Shown: in pieces, positions 21,013-32,326 of the stretch
Numbering within the stretch: the first letter of the stretch is position 1
Layout of the letters: each line of letters starts with the position of its first letter
Source of the DNA: Odontocerum albicorne
Taxonomy: Eukaryota; Arthropoda; Insecta; Trichoptera; Odontoceridae
DNA: 64,000 nucleotides
NCBI GenBank assembly: GCA_949825065.1
Contig: OX463848.1
Coordinates: 34,191,491 to 34,255,490, forward strand
Reading direction: 5' to 3'
Made by a program: the position numbers and the translations under genes
The notes under the pieces: generated by a model
The model's input: the letters and a program-made list of their open reading frames with translations, nothing else
Told to the model about the DNA's origin: nothing
Databases searched by the model: none

Positions 21013-21190
21013 GACGACGCACAAGAAAAAGTGTCCCAATGCGTTGGACTGACCAACTCACAGAAGCAACAGGACTACTCTTAACAACTGCCCTTTGAAA
21101 TTAGGAGTGCGGAGATGGATGGAGAGGATTCGTCAAGGGACATCATGAGTATCGATGCTCAGTCATAAGCTACACGACAGGGTGGATGGT
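21013..21190 (+). pseudogene. RTE-like C-terminus (family of 29.7-30.7 kb)
   Basis: Translates to RRRTRKSVPMRWTDQLTEAT, GLLLTTAL, then ECGDGWRGFV. The same end occurs in opposite orientation at 21593-21875 and 29715-30735. Confidence 0.75.
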
Positions 21191-21592
21191 TATTTTAAAG
21201 GGATTGCCTTATAGCAATAAACCCCCCAAGGTATACTTTATATAACTAAAGCGCACTTCAATACAAATCATCTCCATTATTGAATGTAATACTAAAACTA
21301 CTAAAAATAATCATGATGTAAACTAACTTTGTTTCATGTTTTAAATTTTGAAAAATTGATAATCAATTAAAAAAATGGTCATTTCTGAACAAGTTATCGG
21401 CCTTTGCTTTCAAGTTAAATATACCTGATAAAATTTTATTTTAAATTGGTTTACAATCAACTTGAGGGCTCAGGTAATGTATTATTTGTAGTGAACCGGA
21501 AGAGGTGTTAAACTGTAAAAGCAATTGAAAATATCAATATTAATCAAAACTTTTATAAAAAAAATTAAAAGGGCCAAGTCTATTAGAATACA
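21191..21592. other. No feature recognised
   Basis: AT-rich DNA lying between two inverted copies of one RTE-like end. Confidence 0.4.
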
Positions 21593-21875
21593 ATCATGCT
21601 GTCGTGTAGCTCATGACTGAACATCGTGACTCACATGATAGCCTCTAACGACACGTCTCCATCCATCCCTGCATTTTGCGGTTCAATGAGCAGTTGTTAA
21701 GGGTAGTCCAGTTGCATCTCCTATTTGGTCAGTCTAACGCATTGGGATTCTCTATCTTATGAGTCGTCTTTCCACGCCTTCAGTAACCACAAACCTCTTC
21801 AAACTGTCCCTTTGGCCAAGAGCAATATGCCCAAAGAATAGGAGGACTCGTCGAAGGCATATTGTGGACAATGTA
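21593..21875 (-). pseudogene. RTE-like C-terminus, inverted copy
   Basis: Plus-strand text ATGCTGTCGTGTAGCTCATG, CAGTTGTTAAGGGTAGTCCA and ATTTGGTCAGTCTAACGC is the complement of the WTDQ..ATGL..TTAL coding end. With 21013-21190 it forms an inverted pair about 400 bp apart. Confidence 0.75.
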
Positions 21876-21924
21876 ACAAGGATATTTATATACCTATGAA
21901 TTTATTTAAGATATATATTTTTAC

Positions 21925-22395
21925 ATGAAAACGTGGACGTAGAAAAATACAGAAATACGCTGATTAAATGTTGTAGAAATGTTTACACTGAGAATAATAC
22001 ATAAGGTGAAAATATATGACATAATACGGAATAAAGTGTAGGAATTAACATGAACTTAAGATTGGTGTAGGTAGTAAGCAATATGAAAAAGGGAACTGTG
22101 AAATGGTTCAGGCATGTAGAATGAATAATTGAAAAAGTACTATCAAAACAAATATACAATGCAAATCTGAGTAGAAGACGGAACAGAAGTGGATCAAAAA
22201 GGAGGGTTAGATCAAGTGAATGATACTTTGAAAGAAGGAAACGTAAGATGGCGGAGAAATCGTGGGACTTCAATAATAAGGTGTATGCATGTAGATAAGG
22301 TGAGAGATGTATGTCACGATAGGAAAATCTGACGCTCTGTCATCTATGTCTACTTTGAAAGAGAAATGGCGTGGTGGTATGCATGTACTCGTATG
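21925..22395 (+). pseudogene. LINE-B C-terminal region
   Basis: Starts near ACATGAAAACGTGGACGTAG (the YGSETW position). It passes KGTVKWFRHVE and the DQVNDTLKEGNVRWRRN coding part, and ends GCTCTGTCATCTATGTCTAC with GGCGTGGTGGTATG. Frames contain several stops. TACTCGTA interrupts the terminal GTATG run at about 22386. Confidence 0.8.
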
Positions 22396-22871
22396 TGACA
22401 TATGCCACTTATTTATTTTACAGCAATTCGATACAATATGTTAGTATCAATATTATAATGGTGTATTATTTTGAACTAGTGTTTTATTTTGATATTTTCA
22501 TGAACCCCCTTTCCTCTGTTTTCTTCCTTTATGAAAGAAAATAAAACACTTTTTTATATTTTTTGTAACATGTAGTGCAAAAGGTTTTATTGGATTATCA
22601 GGTGTGAAAAGTTTTAAGAAAGCCTTCAAAGCTTAGCATATTGTGTTTTAAGAGTAATGAGGACATTAATTTGGCGAAATAATTTTTTTATTAATATAAA
22701 TTAAACAAGTATTTTTTTAGTTAATGAAAAAAATATTAATTAAAAATTAAACTGATAAATACAATACGAGTATATAACAAAAAGCAATGATCAATTCCAC
22801 AAAGTAAATTTCACAAAGAAACCTTGTAATAGTAACAAATTCTACTTTAGGTGTAGTGTAGTGTTTATATA
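22396..22871. other. No feature recognised
   Basis: AT-rich gap without identifiable repeats. Confidence 0.4.
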
Positions 22872-23297
22872 TTTTTTACGTCGTCCTTTACTGTCCATGT
22901 AGTGAGACTCTGGAATCAGTTACAAACGAATATAAGACTCGCTCCGTCCTTGGCATGCTTTAAGAAGCGACTGAAAAAACTCTTAATTTCTAGTCATTAA
23001 AATAACGTGTTTCATTTCTGATTATTCTTTTCCTTTCTTCTCCACCATTCCTTTCTTTTCTTTTGATTGATGATTTCTCACTTTATATGAAAAATAATGT
23101 TCGGGTGATTGTCCGTCTTTGTGGGGTTCGTGGGCTCACGTATGTGTTTATGGATTTCGTGGGGATGGAAAGTCATTTGAATTAATTATGCGACCATGTA
23201 ACTTGCTTCATTTACTTTTGTCTGGTTGGTTGGAAGAGATTGCCGCCTGGCAATAAACCCACCAGATTGTATTTGCAATAAAAGTGTTAAATAAAAA
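22872..23297 (+). mobile_element. LINE-C 3' end
   Basis: Begins in the CGTCCTTTACTGTCCATGTA region and contains TGAGACTCTGGAATCAGTTA and the conserved 3' region. It ends CTGGTTGGTTGGAAGAGATT, stem-loop ATTGCC-gcct-GGCAAT, CCAGATTGTATTTGCAATAA and AAGTGTTAAATAAAA. The tail matches SINE-A tails. Confidence 0.88.
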
Positions 23298-24220
23298 ATA
23301 TTAAAAAATATATATAATATAGGTACTTGTATAATCATAAACATCGATATTTTTTCAAAATTGGATGTCGTCAAGTGCTTCATAAAGCTGCAAGATAAAT
23401 GTATTTATACTTGAATATTAAAACGATGTACCTATGTAATTTTACGTTTTGAAACGTGGATGGTAAAAACAATAAAAATTACACATGTTAGTGAATCATC
23501 ACAAAGTATGTATAATACATAAATTCTAAAAAATAACGCTTATGTATAAATTAAGATAAAATATTTTCAAACAATCTATTATACGAACTCTTCAAACAAA
23601 ATCAAAGATTTGACATTGAATAATTCATTTTTGGTACAAAATTATAGGTTCAACAGCACCCTGTGCCGTAATTGAAAAAACGTGCTCGAAACAAACCGCC
23701 GAAAATCAAAATATAATACAAAAAAACACCGAAAAAGATAAATAAATGTAAGAACTCAATTAGGATACAAAAGGATCGGGGGCATTTTGACTTAATTGAT
23801 TTAGGACCCATAACATTTGGGTTGCGTGTTTTTGTCTACGATCATCTTCAGATGCGGTTGCTGTGGTATAACAAAAGCCATACCGTTGTCGGAATGCTTG
23901 TATGTATTTAAAATTATAAGATGAATGAAAAATACATTTTTTCTGCAGTGTTGATAATTGATGTTACTTAGTGTCGACCTGGTTCTAATATTTATTTATT
24001 TATTTTGTTTAATTTACGACACAACATTGTCTTTAACAGACAAATGCACATATGCCAAGTTGATACAAATACTTAAAATTATTGACAAAAATTCAAAACT
24101 TGATCTAAATCTAATATGTAGATAAAAAAAGTAATAGTAATGATAAATTATTTTCAGTAATTTTTTTAAATTATTTAATATACAAGTAAATATGTATATT
24201 TAAATTCAATATATGTATGT
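23298..24220. other. AT-rich DNA, nothing firm
   Basis: Contains a run of TTTATTTATTTATTTTG with a following CAACATTGTC stretch near 23990, perhaps a worn LINE tail. Nothing else is recognised. Confidence 0.35.
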
Positions 24221-24418
24221 CCTCCGATGCCAGGCTGGTAAGACGCTTGTCCTCCCGCCCAAGGAGTAATGTGGGTTTGATTGATATTGGAACTTAGTTT
24301 AAAAAAAAGTCTGGTTTTACATTTAAGGCCTCTTGTATATTTCTAGTTGGCTGGAAGAGATTTCCACTTGACAATAAGCTAACTAGGTTGTAATGTATAC
24401 AACGAAAGTGTATTACAA
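24221..24418 (+). mobile_element. SINE-A, full length
   Basis: GTCCTCCGATGCCAGGCTGG (A-box region), GGGTTTGATTGATATTGG (B box), TGGTTTTACATTTAAGGCC, CTAGTTGGCTGGAAGAGAT, a worn stem-loop and TGTATACAACGAAAGTGTAT. Confidence 0.85.
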
Positions 24419-24439
24419 TATTTAGCAGAATTTTATACA

Positions 24440-24590
24440 GTTAAAAAAATCGCTGGAATGCGAGTAATTCGACAAATAACACTTATATAGTACAATAATT
24501 AAATGACAATTCAAATAGCACATTTGGAGAGCGAACTCTTCTCAAGGGCACTTTAACTTGATACTCGAACTCACTAAATCCAATGAAATA
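24440..24590 (-). mobile_element. SINE-E
   Basis: Complement of the SINE-E 3' half: ATGACAATTCAAATAGCAC, GAGAGCGAACTCTTCTCAAG and CTCGAACTCACTA (B-box side). Confidence 0.65.
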
Positions 24591-24807
24591 GTGTGTTTTT
24601 CTTCATTTCTCTTTACCCAAATCCTTTCAATGCCATGGTTTTACCATATTATTTGAATTTATTGAAATGGCGCAAATCTGGGTCACGATTGTTCGGTTGG
24701 TTGAAAGAGAATTCTATGCGAACAAATCGATTCGCATAGCATTCTCTTTCAACTCGTGCAGAAAAAAGAAATCGTGCAGAAAAAAATAATACTAAACCTT
24801 TGACCTT

Positions 24808-25012
24808 TGCGACTTCCGTGGCCGTCTGTCGTCTGACGTAGGGGTTACGGGTTCAATCCTTGTGAGTATGCATTTTTTTTAAATACTGTTCCATTTAATA
24901 TACGTTTTTACTTAAGATCTATTTAAAATTCTACCGGTTGGTTTGAAGAGATTGTCTCATGGTAAAAAAAACCACCAAGTTGTACTGTTTACAACGAAAG
25001 TATAATTTCTAA
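24808..25012 (+). mobile_element. SINE-A, full length
   Basis: GACTTCCGTGGCC (5' end), GTTACGGGTTCAATCCTTG (B box), CCGGTTGGTTTGAAGAGATT and GTTGTACTGTTTACAACGAA. Confidence 0.82.
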
Positions 25013-25229
25013 TAAAAAACATATAATCTCTAATAACAAAAATGTGCTCTGAAAATTCTCTTTTACAAAGTTGTAAAAGTGGTTACCAAAAAACAAGAAA
25101 GGCAATTAAAAAAATGGTATTCATACTTTTAAAGTGGAATACGAAAAACCTACTAAACAGCAAGAATTAAATAGTATTTATTACTTTGTTTTAGAACAAA
25201 TTTAAATGTGTAATTGAAAATTCTTATTT

Positions 25230-25330
25230 TTAGTTAATAATAATAATATTAAAATAACAATTTATTTAGCGTCGTTTAGAGAGCAGACTTTCCTAAAGGA
25301 CACTAACTCGGGAGTCGAATAGAATGTTAT
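25230..25330 (-). mobile_element. SINE-E 3' half
   Basis: AACAATTTATTTAGCGTCG, TTTAGAGAGCAGACTTTCCT and ACTCGGGAGTCGAAT (B-box side). Confidence 0.65.
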
Positions 25331-25959
25331 TGAGTTATCTATAATTTATTTACATAGTAAGAAAAAGTCTATATTTTCATGAAAATAATGATCGAATCCC
25401 CAAACAAAATATTCTTCTCAAAACAATAATGAAATAAGTAATTACTTTAAAAAAATCTAAACAAGACTTTATAACATAAATAACGATCTAGAAAGATCTG
25501 TCTAAACTTCCCTTAAGGGCAGCCATTTTGATTTGTGGGTGAGAACAAAATGTCTGAACATAAAATTATGTATGCTTTTGAAATTGATTTCCTCGTATTG
25601 ATTGTTGGGCGTTGTCGATATTGTTTGAAGGATAAATTAATTTAAACAAAAACGGGTTCATTCGGTATCCTTTTGTGGATCTATTAAAATTACTTTTTAG
25701 ACTGTTTGAGTTGTATCTAAATATATTATCCTCAAATAAACTTTAGTTCTTTTTAAAAATATGTACATTCAATGTGTGGATGAGCAAGTCAGTATTAGTA
25801 CTCGTACAAGTATTTTCTTAGATAGGAGTTATGAGAGATATCGAAAGGCGATATGAAACAAAGTCAATAAGACACTAAAATATATATACTCTAACTGGAC
25901 AGTATCAAAATCTGCTAAGATGATAGTTCACAACATAATTTCTTAACAACTGTGATGTA
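25331..25959. other. No feature recognised
   Basis: AT-rich; no open frame above 60 codons and no repeat assigned. Confidence 0.4.
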
Positions 25960-26124
25960 TGACAGAGAAATGTGGACGTGGACGTGGAAAAGGACTGAAA
26001 AGAGTCGAATAAATCCTGTGCATAATTGCGTGCATTATGAAGAATACATGGAGTGACAATGTATCGCAGAATACGGAATGAAGTGATAAGGGATGAATAT
26101 GGACATAAAGCGGATATATTGATA
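25960..26124 (+). pseudogene. LINE-B, left part of a copy split by repeat H
   Basis: GACAGAGAAATGTGGACGTG (YGSETW region), RRIHGVTMYRRIRNEVIRDE-like coding sequence, then GACATAAAGCGGATATATTGA, where repeat H interrupts. It resumes at 26572. Confidence 0.75.
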
Positions 26125-26571
26125 TATTTCTTGTTGTTTTAATTTTGGTTGTTTTTGTATTTGTGTTTCTATGTATTTTTTGTTTTAATTTTAATTTTAA
26201 TTTTTATTCTTATGATTGTGTGCGGCATATTGTGGGATGAATATTTTTGGTCTTTCTGGAGTGATGATGTGTGAGGAGTTGAATTTCGCAAGATGTTTCC
26301 AGTTGTAGTTGAGTGTCACTGTCAGGTTGATGAGAGCGTACAACGGGGTTTTGTTTTTGTGTAATCAAAAATCGGAAAGAAGTATCGATTTATTTTTTCA
26401 TGCTAAATATCCTCAGTGAGATACAGGCAAAAGCCTAGTTTACTGAGGATACGACAAATGAAAGGCAACAAACCCAGATCCATTAAAATTGTATGTCCAA
26501 ATCAAATTACCTGTTGTTTTTTCGCAAATTGTGTATATTTCTTGTCATGTGTAATAATAAATAAATAAATA
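26125..26571 (+). repeat. Repeat H, copy 2, full length
   Basis: Runs from CTTGTTGTTTTAATTTTGG through GTGCGGCATATTGTGGGATG, GGTCTTTCTGGAGTGATGAT and AGTATCGATTTATTTTTTCA to a 3' end CTTGTCATGTGTAATAATAA with an (AAAT)n tail. It lies cleanly inside LINE-B, with ATTGA-like bases on both sides. A nearly identical copy is at 56088-56565. No long open frame. The A-rich tail suggests retrotransposition (SINE or truncated LINE). Confidence 0.88.
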
Positions 26572-26850
26572 AATTGAATGAAATGAAGAAGAGCTCTCTG
26601 AGATGATTTGAGTACGTGGAACGAATGATCGAAGAAATACCAAAATAACAAATATGAGGGGTAGACGTGGTAGAGGAAAACCATGGAAAGCATGATTTGA
26701 TCAAATAAATTACGAAAATATAAAAAGTTAGGGAAATCATAGGAGTTGTATGAAAGGAGGCGAGGTGTGTGTCGGGATTTGGAAAGTTTGGTCCTCTGTC
26801 CTCTCTGTTGACTCAGGAATGGAATCGGCATGATGTTATACATGTGTGGA
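26572..26850 (+). pseudogene. LINE-B, right part of the split copy
   Basis: Resumes with ATGAAATGAAGAAGAGCTCT (MKKSSL.WF), RGRRGRGKPWKA coding sequence, and ends CTCTGTCCTCTCTGTTGACT with GGCATGATG. Confidence 0.75.
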
Positions 26851-28304
26851 AATTTGACTGGATCCAAGTTTACCTCAATCAAACAATTAAGCTTAAGATA
26901 TTATGATATTCATATCACTAGCATTTATGTTATGTCATGCACTAAATCTCAAACTAATGTTGGGGAATAACATATTAGAACCACCATCATCACCACTACG
27001 CAGTGCCTCTATTGAGGTAGACATAATATAGAAAACAGATATCTACTTCATTCGATCCTAGTATATATAGTATCTTTTGCATCTGCCCAGTCCATATATG
27101 CCTTGTCATACATGCACAAGTTTTTCATTTATTCTCCCCGCCCATAATAATTAGACAAAAAATGTAAGATTTTAAGAATGTCCGCTACGTGACCAATATA
27201 AAGTTAACATCACTGTTGTCAACCGCTAACAGTAATAGATTAAATATCAAGAATATCATACAAATCAAATTGATCGTTTTTCTTAGAATAGCGGAAGAGG
27301 AAAAAGAAAACGACTAAAGTATCTTCTCTGCAGACGTTTAAAAAATTATATCATACCTTCACCTGTTGTTCAGAAAGACCGTTCGAATGTTTGCCGTAAA
27401 AGTAATGGGCGTGGACGACGTCATCATTTTGGGGAAAAGCAACAAAAAATGGATTGTGACCCCTAAAATTAATGAAATATAACTGGTTATTAAGGGAGAC
27501 GAAATAATAATATTAAATAAACTAGAAAACAAATTAATATCTAAGGTAGACCCAGGTAGAAAACCTTTTCTTCCACAGTTAGAAGGTTTTGGTTACGTTC
27601 AAAATTAAAAGGTTCAAGTTGTTTGTGGTTTGTTATTTAAAACTACTGTTGAATTAGAAGATAACTTAATTATGTTTTTATGTTTATTTAGACGACATTT
27701 GATGCAGTTTTATCATCTGTAAAGTTTATCCTTGCAATCAAGGACAATTGTCAGTCATCCTATGAATTTATACCGTGTTTGTTTATTTTTCGCAAGCTCT
27801 CGCGCCGGAGCAACCAAAGAGTATAAATGCACAATAAAACAATACAAGTTAAAGTATGGTCCAACCGTAATTGATGAATGATAAAGCTCTTTTTTTCTAG
27901 ATGTTATCAATTCAGTTCTATTAAGTCAAAAATCACAGAACCTGCATGTACGTGTATAAACTTGCAAGTATATCGACATACATTTTTGAAGGAAACAGGT
28001 ATAAAATGGTAATCCCCTACAGACCAACAAAATAATATAAAATTTGGCCGACAAGTACTTGCATCATCGGCTTTTTTTGTTAATTTTAAGTCCACTTTTC
28101 ACTTTCATACATCAATGTCAGCACTCATACACTACAGTAAACAATAATATTGACAGATCTTCATCTTGATTATTTGGTTAAATCATATATTATTTAACGC
28201 TCCATTGATTTTGTTCTCTATTGCAGCTCACTCCTCAATATCGACAACAATATCTCAAAGAGCATACCTGTATTGTATGGTTTTACCCTTTCGTTGAACA
28301 CATT
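26851..28304. other. Unique DNA, nothing firm
   Basis: A weak LINE-B-like complement may lie at 26985-27130 (CATCATCACCACTACGCAGT). Otherwise there is no repeat and no host gene; the 62-codon frame at 27907-28095 is unremarkable. Confidence 0.4.
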
Positions 28305-28400
28305 ATAGCTTGGCGGATTTATTGCCGTATGTCAATCTCTTAAATCAACCAGAAATTCGTTATAATGGTCTAAAGTAAAAACCAGGATATTATAGAAGAG
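28305..28400 (-). mobile_element. SINE-A tail and middle
   Basis: CTTGGCGGATTTATTGCCG, CTCTTAAATCAACCAGAAAT and GTAAAAACCAGGATAT; head absent. Confidence 0.7.
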
Positions 28401-28473
28401 AATTGAAAAAATATCTGCTTGTTAGGTATAAAATACCACACAGTTTATATTCATCGCATGTAAACATGCAATA

Positions 28474-28679
28474 TTTTTTTATTACACTTTTATTGTGTAC
28501 AGCCTGGTAGAAAAGTTGTGTGGCAATCTCTTCCAATTAACCACAAAGGTGTTAAAAAGCCTTAAGTGAAACACAGACTGGATGCCTTTTAAAAAACAAT
28601 CTGGACTAATAATGAAAATCGAACCCTCATATCCTTGGTTGGAAGACAAACGTTTTATTAACTAGGTCACGGAGGTCGA
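28474..28679 (-). mobile_element. SINE-A, full length
   Basis: ACACTTTTATTGTGTACAGC (tail), TGTGTGGCAATCTCTTCCA, ATGAAAATCGAACCCTCAT (B box) and TTTATTAACTAGGTCACGGA (A box). Confidence 0.87.
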
Positions 28680-29334
28680 GAATCAGCATTAAAATAAAAT
28701 AAACTTGTTCCATTGTGGATGGAAATAATGCTCCTACAGATCATAAAAGTTCTTGTGGTAATCTCGTCCCACAGTTCTCAGTATCAATTAATTTACAACC
28801 AAAATTAACTGCTGGCTACCCTGAACAAGTGTATAATTAAAACACTATTTTTATAAAAACTAAGGATGTTTTGAATGCCGCATTTTAATTATAGAGTTTT
28901 TTTTATCTCTATGTATGTGAACGCCGTTAGAAAGGAGGATGAGAGAAGTAGAATCGTTAACATCGCACCAATTTAGTATAATTAAAATCATCGTATAATA
29001 TAAGTAATGGACGAATATAAAGACATTGCTTTATTAAATTTTAATGCAAATTTAAATAATCCAGTAATTAATGATTTCAGTACTCCTATACGAGTGATTA
29101 TGTTGTAAATTGTACGAAAATTGAAGGGTGCAGGGCATTCGTCTAACATTATGAGCGGAGTTATTCTTATTTTATGCAGATGTGCAAAGGCCGACAAACA
29201 AAATTGGTAAATGATTGCCCAACAGTAATTAAAACATTATACCCACGGAGGTGTTGGTTGAGATGTTCAACGTCTAACCAAGAACTTTGGCTTGAGAACT
29301 ATATTACTAGCTTTGATATTTATAAGGCATTCTT
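28680..29334. other. No feature recognised
   Basis: AT-rich; short frames at 28988-29197 and 29174-29431 have no motif. Confidence 0.4.
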
Positions 29335-29575
29335 CATTTATTTTTTTCACCCTTCTTTGAAAGCTCCACAAGGTAGCATAGTGAGGCCACCAGTATTCTC
29401 CATTCAGAGCAGGTTTGGGCGGTGTTGGTAATCTTCCTCCACGACATTTCTAACGCTCTGACTTCCTTGTCATAGGAACGGTACACCGTGAGAGAGGGTC
29501 TTCCAGGCCGTCGGGACCCCAATGGACAGAAAAACAGCGCACTCCTCGCCCAACTATCATCGGGCATTTTCAGAA
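29335..29575 (-). pseudogene. Non-LTR reverse transcriptase C-terminus
   Basis: Minus-strand frame (29334-29567) contains GSRRPGRPSLTVYRSYDKEV, then RALEMSWRKITNTAQTCSEW and RILVASLC. GRP..RW..DV...L...W...A..R..WR is the usual end of RTE-type proteins. Not one of the other families here. Confidence 0.7.
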
Positions 29576-29637
29576 CATGTCCCAGTCAGGACCATCGCCT
29601 CTCCCGAATTACAGAGAGATTCTAAAATACATATTTC

Positions 29638-29700
29638 AAACTCTGTAGGTTAATCGTCTATCCAGGGAGTTTTAGGTTAGACCCCTGTTGGTACCCATTT
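29638..29700 (+). mobile_element. SINE-A head, worn
   Basis: GTAGGTTAATCGTCTATCC and TTTAGGTTAGACCCCTGTTG followed by GTACCC and a T run, as after a SINE-A B box. Confidence 0.45.
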
Positions 29701-29714
29701 TTTTTAAATTAATA

Positions 29715-30735
29715 TTTATTCATCCTGTCGTGTAGATCATGACTAAGCACCGTGACTCCCGTGATAGCTTCCGACGACTTCTCTCCATCCATCCCTGCCC
29801 TCTGCGGCTCGAAGGGCAGTTGTTAAGGGTAGTCCAGTTGCGTTTCTCACTTGGTCAGTCCAACGCATAGACATTCTTCCTCTTGTGCATCATCCTTCCA
29901 CGCGTCCAGTAACCACAAACCTCTTCAAACTGTCTCCTTGGCCACGAACAATGTTCCCAAAGAATCAGATGACTCGTCGAAGGTATATTATCGACAATAT
30001 TTTGGTGATTCTCAGTTCTTCGAGAATGAAGGTGTTAGTTCGTCTTGCTGTCCATGGAATTGGTAAAATTCTTCTTCAGCACTATATTTCAAATGCATCT
30101 ATTCTAAGTCTCTCGCTTGATCTCAGAGTACAAGTTTCAGCATCATACATGGATGTTGCGTAGACGAGATACTTAACTAGGTGCATTTTCGCCGTGACGG
30201 TGGTAGTTCTGCTCTTACATAAATTTTCCAGCTTTGACATCGCATTTTCACCCTTCTAGCTCTTTTTTTCACTTCAAGCTCGCACTCTTCATTATTGGAA
30301 AAACTGAAGCTAAAGGAAATAAAATCAGTATCCACTTCCAGCCATGATTCACATTATTTAGAGGCAGTTTGTTATTGCGGTCTTTTACCATAAGCTTGCT
30401 TTTTGGCCTATTGATTTCCAGGCCCAGGAACATTCTCTCGTATTCCACCTTTTTAAGGAGCGTGGACATTTCATCCTCTGATATGGCAACTAACATCATC
30501 TGTATATCTTAGATTTGAAGCCTTTCTTCCATCAATAGCAATTACGCTGTCCCAGTCTTCAAGCGCTCTTCTCATATACGTTAAACAAATCGGGAGAGAG
30601 GATGCACCCTTGCCGTACATCCTTTTGCACTTAAAACTCTTAAGATTTGATGTTGTTGACTTTGACGTTTGCTGAACTATGTAATTTAATATTAGCAAAA
30701 CAAAACTCAATTTCATTAACCGCTCAAACACGGCG
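29715..30735 (-). pseudogene. RTE-like reverse transcriptase, second half
   Basis: Minus strand, 5' to 3': ASSLPICLTYMRRALEDWDS and VIAIDGRKASNLRYTDD at about 30510-30620, motif C as YTDD instead of YADD. The frame shifts right at this motif; the next frame (30499 downward) reads MMLVAISEDEMSTLLKKVEY then LGLEINRPKSKLMV. Further down come LWLLDAWKDDAQEEE, then the TGLPLTTALRAAEGRDGWRE end at about 29780-29850. The order is that of a standard LINE. The 5' half is missing and it is inactive. Confidence 0.82.
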
Positions 30736-30739
30736 ATAA

Positions 30740-30925
30740 GATTTTGAGAAAGGGATTTTGAGGTGGTTTATCCATATTGATAGAATGGGGAACGATAGAC
30801 TTATGAAACTAATACATGTATTTAAAATTAGTAAAGTAACAGAGGAAAGTGTATGACGAGATTTATGGATGCGTAAGTAAAAAGATCTATGCGTGAATAG
30901 AAAAGTATTGAGATCATTTTTTATT
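30740..30925 (+). pseudogene. RTE-like C-terminal fragment
   Basis: Translates to RILRKGILRWFIHIDRMGND and RLMKLIHVFKISKVTEESV, the LRWF.H.DRM block shared by LINE-B relatives. Confidence 0.65.
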
Positions 30926-31039
30926 CCAGAAAAGATACGAAGTAAGGTGAGCTTTGTATGTATATTCATCAAAATGTTACATACATTAGTTTGCGTTGAG
31001 CACATGATGCATCATATAAAAATGTCTTAATCATTTATC

Positions 31040-31352
31040 ATCACCATCGCGTCATACTCCTTTTGAAATAGGCAGAGAGAACAGATTTCCTATTCATTAT
31101 ATCCGTGTACATATCTTTCACTTTTTCCACGTCCATACACCTCATTATGGATACTCTCCAATAACGAAGGCTATTTATTATTCCCTCTTTCAAAATTTGT
31201 TTGATTTGGTCATACCGCATTTTTCTAGATATTCCCAAACGTCGTGTACCTTTTATAGCGCTTCTATAGATTATTTTTGTAAATCTTTCAACATTATTTT
31301 TTTCTACATGGGTGAACCATATCAATGCTTTTCTACGTGGGTGAACCAAATC
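31040..31352 (-). pseudogene. LINE-B C-terminus, least broken copy
   Basis: One minus-strand frame stays open for 111 codons: LIWFTHVEKNNVERFTKIIY, GTRRLGISRKMRYDQIKQIL, RRV-like WRVSIMRCMDVEKVKDMYTD and SVLSAYFKRSM. This gives the family's C-terminal signature in one piece: WF.HVE, GR.RK..DQ, CMDVE..K and SAY. Confidence 0.85.
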
Positions 31353-31377
31353 AATAAAATTAAGTTTAAATATCAAT

Positions 31378-31690
31378 AATAACCAAACGAATTTTCATAA
31401 TAGCCTTCTGCTTAATATGTTTCCAATTTAAAATCCCCCCCTGTCTTAAAGATTCACATTCACATCTTTTTTCCCCCGCCCCATTCACCACCACCATATC
31501 ACATCTCTCCCCACTTCTCTCCCCCTACCTCATCTCTCTTATATTATATTATTTACATTGTACAGAATATATTTCAACAACTTAGTTTATCTTCACCTGC
31601 CGATCAAGACGGTGGTCTTCGAAACTAGTTGTGAACCTAAAATAAACCTGTAGTGAACACAAATATATAAAATAAGTTTTTTATTTTACT
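31378..31690 (+). repeat. Repeat G, copy 2
   Basis: TTTTCATAATAGCCTTCTGC, CCCCACTTCTCTCCCCCTAC, CCTGCCGATCAAGACGGTGG, GTCTTCGAAACTAG and AATAAACCTGTAGTGAACAC parallel copy 1 at 13790. Confidence 0.75.
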
Positions 31691-32326
31691 TATTTTTTCT
31701 TTTATGCATATCAATGCTTTTATATTCATCTTAAGCACCTTCTTTTGATTGCTATTTTTTCACAATCTCCTCATTGTTCTGTTGTACATTACTTTGGGAC
31801 CAATATTCTATCGTGATCAGCCAAATTTGCTTCTCTTAAAATGCTTCGGTCGGTTAACACGTAATACCCTGATAAATAAATATATTTAATTACTGATGTA
31901 TAAATACAAAAAAAAAAAGTAATTAGCCAACTTATGTTAAGCACGCTTAATTTATTTAACCATTAATCAAATGCATAGTCATAAAACTTATTATGTTTTA
32001 TTATTTAATTTATTAAAAAAGGATTTTTGAATAATCAATTGAAAAAAAACTTTGATATTTAAATGACTAAGTTTTATTTGAAGCGCAGGATTAGTGTTGC
32101 AAGTTGGATATAATTGGTGTTTCGTGTCTGTGAGCTCCATCAAAATGGGTATATACGATAATTTTTCACTATCCCAGCTACTGCAAATTTAAGTATGCCA
32201 TTATTTTTTATAGAATTAATAAAAAGCTTCAATCCTCTTTCTATATTCACGATTCTGGATTCCGCCTGAAGAGAGATATTTGCTACTGGAATTTGTAATA
32301 AAAAATTGCATTATCTAAATCATTAT
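31691..32326. other. AT-rich DNA, nothing recognised
   Basis: No repeat family or coding signal identified. Confidence 0.4.
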
